From the NCBI GenBank assembly GCA_937989795.1, contig CALKBB010000384.1, forward strand, positions 1 to 8,454: a DNA stretch of 8,454 nt. The letters run 5' to 3'. The notes beneath the pieces are model-generated. The model was given only the letters and a program-made list of their open reading frames with translations, was not told the origin of the DNA and made no database searches. This DNA is from an uncultured Collinsella sp. (GTDB taxonomy: Bacteria; Actinomycetota; Coriobacteriia; Coriobacteriales; Coriobacteriaceae). The translations under genes and the position numbers were made by a program. Shown one piece after another: positions 5,197 through 8,454 of this stretch (the stretch's first letter is position 1; each line of letters opens with the position of its first letter).

Positions 5197-7059
5197 ATGA
5201 CAAATGACTATCGCCGCGGTTCCGATAGGGGCCGGGGTTCTGGACGTCCCTCGTCGCGGGGACGTTCTGGTTATCAAGGAACGGGTCGGCCATCTTACAA
5301 CGCGGGGCCGTCCTATGGCAATGACCCTGCGTCGCGTCTTCGCGGCTCGGGTGGACCTCGGGTGCGCAATACGGGCGCGCGCAAGGGGTCGTCTGAATGG
5401 GTTACGGGAACGTCGTTGCCTCGCCGCGATGTTGTTCTGGGCTGTATTGGGGCTGGCCTCGCCGCGGGCGTCTTCCGTCTTGCCGACTACCAGATCGTGA
5501 ACGCTGACAAGCTGCGTGAGCGTGCGGACGCGCGCCGCCTGCTTGCACAGACGCTCTATGCCAAGCGTGGCACTATCTACGATCGCAACGGCAACGTGCT
5601 GACGTCGTCGGTCGAATGCCGCAACGTCGCCGTGAACCCTCAGCTTGTCGAGGATGTCGACAAGACGGTCTCGGCGCTGGTCAAGGCTACCGGTATCGAT
5701 AAAAAAACTTGCCGCAAACTGGTGCTGTCTGATGGTACCTGGGTGTATATCAAGCGCCAGGTTGACGAGGATGACGCTGCCGCCCTAGAGAAGAAGAATC
5801 TACCCGGTGTGCTCTTTGAGCAGGCGATGAAGCGGGTTTACCCGTATGGAAACCTGGCTTCTCAGGTGCTGGGCATCGTGAATGTGGACAACGCTGGCCT
5901 GACGGGACTCGAGAAACAATATAATGAGCTTCTGACTGGAACGAACGGCTCTCTTGTGCGCGAGCGCGCAAGAGATGGCGGCTATATCGCGGGCGGTGCC
6001 TATAAAAAGGTTGCCGCGGTCGATGGCGTGGACATTGTGACGACGATCGATGTCAACATTCAGCGTGCGGCGGAAGATGCCTTGGCCGAAGCGGTTGAGA
6101 AGACGAAGGCCAAAAACGGTTCGGCCTTGGTGACCGACCCGACGACTGGAGAGATCCTGGCCGCTTGCTCGTATCCGACCTATGACCAGACCGATTTGGA
6201 AAACGCCAAGACCGAGGATATGAACCTTCGTCTGGTGACGGATGCCTACGAGCCCGGTTCGGTCTTTAAGACGTTGGTGGCGGGCGCCGGATTTGATTTG
6301 GGTGTTGTACGCACGAGCACATCGTTTGAGGTTCCGGCGAACATCAAGGTGGGCGGCGATACCGTTTCCGATGCCGACAAACGTGATTACGCCATGACAA
6401 TGGACGTACGCGAGATGATGCGTCGTTCGTCCAATGTCGGTTTTGTCCTGGTGGGGCGCAAGATTGGTGCCGATGATTTTGCGTCCTACGTGGACAAATG
6501 GGGCATTGGGCACAGCTCGGGTGTCGATTTTCCGGGCGAGAGTTTGGGTATTGTCAAGAAACGTGATCAGTATGATGGTGCCACCTTGGGTGCGATGAGC
6601 TTTGGCCAGGCGCTGTCCGTGTCGCCGATTGAGGTCGCGCGTGCCGTGGGCGGTATTGCCAACGGCGGCGTGATGATGACGCCGCACTTCTATAAGTCCA
6701 GCAAGGGCGATGAAAAGGATTGGGGCGAGGGCGATCGCGCGATTTCCGAGGAGGCCGCCTCGCAGGTGACATCGTGTATGCAGACAGTCGTTGCCGAGGG
6801 AACGGGCGATGGCGGTGCTGTGGACGGTTACGACGTGGCGGGCAAGACCGGTACGGCCGAGCGCGCCGATGAGAACGGCGGTTACCTCAAAGATAATTAC
6901 ATGTCTTCCTTTATGGGATTTGCCCCGGCGCAGTCGCCCAAGGTGCTGTGCTATATCACGCTCGACGGAACGCCGAGCGGCTCAGATGCCGCTGCGGTGC
7001 CGTTCCAGTCCATTATGGCCAACGCGCTCGATGTGTTGGGTATCCCGCGCACCAAGTAG
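5197..7059 (+). CDS. ftsI: Septal peptidoglycan transpeptidase FtsI (class B PBP)
   Basis: This penicillin-binding protein cross-links septal peptidoglycan together with FtsW. The 620-residue protein has, in order: a cytoplasmic tail of about 75 residues very rich in Arg, Gly and Ser, one membrane anchor (about 78-96), the class B dimerisation region with RGTIYDRNG (124-132) and YPYGNLASQVLG (215-226), and a transpeptidase domain. The active-site motifs are intact: SxxK at Ser355-Lys358 (PGSVFK), SxN at Ser411-Asn413 (RRSSNVGF) and KTG at 550-552 (AGKTGTAE). It ends soon after the domain, so there are no PASTA repeats. The ATG at 5197 has a weak ribosome site, suggesting coupling to the ftsL-like gene 18 bp upstream. 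Position and absence of PASTA support FtsI over an elongation or sporulation PBP. Confidence 0.95.
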   Translation: MTNDYRRGSDRGRGSGRPSSRGRSGYQGTGRPSYNAGPSYGNDPASRLRGSGGPRVRNTGARKGSSEWVTGTSLPRRDVVLGCIGAGLAAGVFRLADYQIVNADKLRERADARRLLAQTLYAKRGTIYDRNGNVLTSSVECRNVAVNPQLVEDVDKTVSALVKATGIDKKTCRKLVLSDGTWVYIKRQVDEDDAAALEKKNLPGVLFEQAMKRVYPYGNLASQVLGIVNVDNAGLTGLEKQYNELLTGTNGSLVRERARDGGYIAGGAYKKVAAVDGVDIVTTIDVNIQRAAEDALAEAVEKTKAKNGSALVTDPTTGEILAACSYPTYDQTDLENAKTEDMNLRLVTDAYEPGSVFKTLVAGAGFDLGVVRTSTSFEVPANIKVGGDTVSDADKRDYAMTMDVREMMRRSSNVGFVLVGRKIGADDFASYVDKWGIGHSSGVDFPGESLGIVKKRDQYDGATLGAMSFGQALSVSPIEVARAVGGIANGGVMMTPHFYKSSKGDEKDWGEGDRAISEEAASQVTSCMQTVVAEGTGDGGAVDGYDVAGKTGTAERADENGGYLKDNYMSSFMGFAPAQSPKVLCYITLDGTPSGSDAAAVPFQSIMANALDVLGIPRTK

Positions 7060-7096
7060 GGGGTTACAATCTACGAAGTGGCCAGTCGGTTAATCC

Positions 7097-7158
7097 GGGG
7101 TGTTCACACGCCCTGCACCACGCATAGGTTGCGCTGGGATACAATACGCCGATAGCAT
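7097..7158 (+). promoter_or_regulatory. ftsI-murF gap: hairpin and possible murF promoter
   Basis: The 123-bp gap is long for this cluster. A 7-bp stem with two wobble pairs, GGGGTGT/ACGCCCT (7097-7103 with 7108-7114), has no U-run, so termination is doubtful. A weak promoter-like pair follows: TTGCGC (7129-7134), 18 nt, TAGCAT (7153-7158). TACAAT (7140-7145) is another -10-like hexamer, without a good -35. An internal promoter for murF is plausible but unproven. Confidence 0.28.
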
Positions 7159-7182
7159 TATTAGGTTTACAGGGGAGCTGCA

Positions 7183-8454
7183 ATGATAGAGATCGCCGTC
7201 AACAACCTCGCGGCCGCAACAGGGGCCCGAACCGTGACGGGAGAAGCCGATCGGGTATGCCGCGGTTGCGTTATCGACTCACGCCAGGTTGAGGAGGGCA
7301 CGATATTCGTTGCCTTCCCGGGTGAAAAAGTCGATGGCAACGACTTTGCTTCCTGTGCCATCGAGTCGGGTGCCGGCGCCGTCGTTATGACGCGCGAGCC
7401 CGATGCCGAGTTGCTTTCGCTTGCCCAAGTGAAGGGCTGCGCCATCCTGCATACCGATGACCCCGAGGAGTTTTTGCTGCGCCTGGCTCATGCTTATCGT
7501 TTGGAGCTTGGCTGCCTGGTGATTGGCATCACCGGCTCTATCGGCAAGACGACGACCAAGGACGTGCTCGCCGCCGTGCTCGCCAAGCGCTATCGTGTCT
7601 GGGCCACCAAGGGCAATTTCAATAACCTGATCGGCATGCCGCTCACGGTGCTTTCCGCTCCGGCCGATACCGAGGTCCTGGTGCTCGAGATGGGCATGAA
7701 CCATTTCCACGAGATTGAGCGCCTGTCCAAGTCCGCCAATCCCAACCTTGCCATCGTGAGCAAGATTGGTACCTCTCACATCGGCATTTTGGGCAGCCGC
7801 GAGAACATCGCCCGCGCTAAGGCCGAGATTGTCCAGGGCATGTGCGCCGCCGGCGACTTCTTGCCGCTGCTGGTTTTGGGCGGTGAGGACGACTTTACGC
7901 CGTTCATTCGCGATACGTTCGCCCAGCCTGCTGGTATCGACGTTATGCTGGCCGGCGTCTCGGACGATGATGAGGTCCGTGCCCGCGACATTCGTGTTGA
8001 TGACGAGGGACGTCCGGTCTTTACGCTCGATTTTGGCCAGGGTGAGACGATCGATACCATGCTTGCCATCCCCGGCGTGCAGTCCGTTCCTAATGCCGTT
8101 AAGGCCGCCGCGGTTGCCTATCGCTTGGGCGTGACGCCCGAGCAGATCGATGCTGCCTTTAGGGGCCTCACGATCACCGGTCACCGCCAGGAGATCAAGC
8201 GCGCCAAGAGCGGTGCCCGCGTCATCGACGATTCCTATAACGCCAGTGCCGAATCCATGGCTGCTGGCCTCGATCTACTGTGCTCGCTTTCGTGCACGGG
8301 GTCTCGCATGGCGATCCTGGGCGAGATGGGCGAGATGGGCGATGAGGCTCCTCGCATGCATGAGCTCGTGGGCGCCTATGCGGCCGCCAAGAAGCTCGAC
8401 ATGCTGGCGTGCGTGGGTGGTGAGCTGGCCCAGCTTATGGCCGATGCCGCGCGC
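7183..8454 (+). CDS. murF: UDP-MurNAc-tripeptide--D-Ala-D-Ala ligase MurF, 3' end missing
   Basis: MurF adds D-Ala-D-Ala to the UDP-MurNAc-tripeptide in the cytoplasm, completing the peptidoglycan precursor. The frame is open for 424 codons and leaves the window; judging by usual family length (about 450-480), a few tens of residues are missing. The N-terminal substrate domain has VIDSRQVEEGTIFVAFPGEK (30-49). The ATP-binding centre has the P-loop GITGSIGKTTTKD (115-127), then KGNFNNLIGMPLTVL (143-157), EMGMNHFHEIERL (169-181) and TSHIGILGSRENIARAK (197-213). The C-terminal domain has TGHRQEI (332-338), DDSYNASAESM (349-359) and AILGEMGEMGDE (377-388). DSYNASA replaces the commoner DSYNANP. 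The ATG at 7183 has a strong ribosome site (AGGGGAG, 7171-7177). DSYNxxxxSM and GNFNN distinguish it from MurE and MurC. Confidence 0.95.
   Translation, partial: MIEIAVNNLAAATGARTVTGEADRVCRGCVIDSRQVEEGTIFVAFPGEKVDGNDFASCAIESGAGAVVMTREPDAELLSLAQVKGCAILHTDDPEEFLLRLAHAYRLELGCLVIGITGSIGKTTTKDVLAAVLAKRYRVWATKGNFNNLIGMPLTVLSAPADTEVLVLEMGMNHFHEIERLSKSANPNLAIVSKIGTSHIGILGSRENIARAKAEIVQGMCAAGDFLPLLVLGGEDDFTPFIRDTFAQPAGIDVMLAGVSDDDEVRARDIRVDDEGRPVFTLDFGQGETIDTMLAIPGVQSVPNAVKAAAVAYRLGVTPEQIDAAFRGLTITGHRQEIKRAKSGARVIDDSYNASAESMAAGLDLLCSLSCTGSRMAILGEMGEMGDEAPRMHELVGAYAAAKKLDMLACVGGELAQLMADAAR

Noticed and set aside
8319..8346. Short tandem repeat of GGCGAGATG in murF
   Set aside because: It encodes GEMGEMGDE, corresponding to a conserved MurF loop, so the repetition follows from the protein motif.

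Overview
The window is ordinary chromosome from a high-GC actinobacterium. The protein sequences and gene order best fit the Coriobacteriia (a Collinsella-like gut bacterium), but that placement is a judgement from sequence feel, not a search. All six genes are on the + strand and none looks foreign. I found no mobile element, CRISPR array, tRNA, rRNA or defence system.

Layout: (1) 1-126 is the leader of pyrG, with a weak promoter-like element carrying a perfect 14-bp palindrome in its spacer. (2) 127-2732 holds pyrG (CTP synthase) and xerD (chromosome dimer resolution recombinase), separated by 2 bp and probably co-transcribed. (3) 2733-3196 is a 464-bp gene-free region and the most information-rich part of the window. 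It has a terminator-like hairpin after xerD, spaced TGGGG repeats, a 13-bp-stem hairpin, a 20-bp palindrome, a near-consensus LexA/SOS box, a four-tract G-quadruplex motif, a run of TGGGN direct repeats resembling MraZ operators, and a good sigma70-type promoter about 60 nt before the mraZ start. (4) 3197-8454 is the start of the division and cell wall (dcw) cluster: mraZ, rsmH, an ftsL-like gene, ftsI and the first 424 codons of murF, which runs off the window end.

How the genes fit together: MraZ is the cluster's transcriptional regulator and probably acts on the repeats at its own promoter. RsmH methylates 16S rRNA. The FtsL-like protein and FtsI are septal divisome components, FtsI being the septal transpeptidase. 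MurF completes the UDP-MurNAc-pentapeptide precursor. The canonical murE between ftsI and murF is absent; only a 123-bp gap with a hairpin and a possible promoter lies there. The items most worth checking are the composite regulatory region ahead of mraZ (MraZ repeats overlapping a G-quadruplex motif and the promoter, with an SOS-like box upstream) and the missing murE. I see no wholly new gene system.
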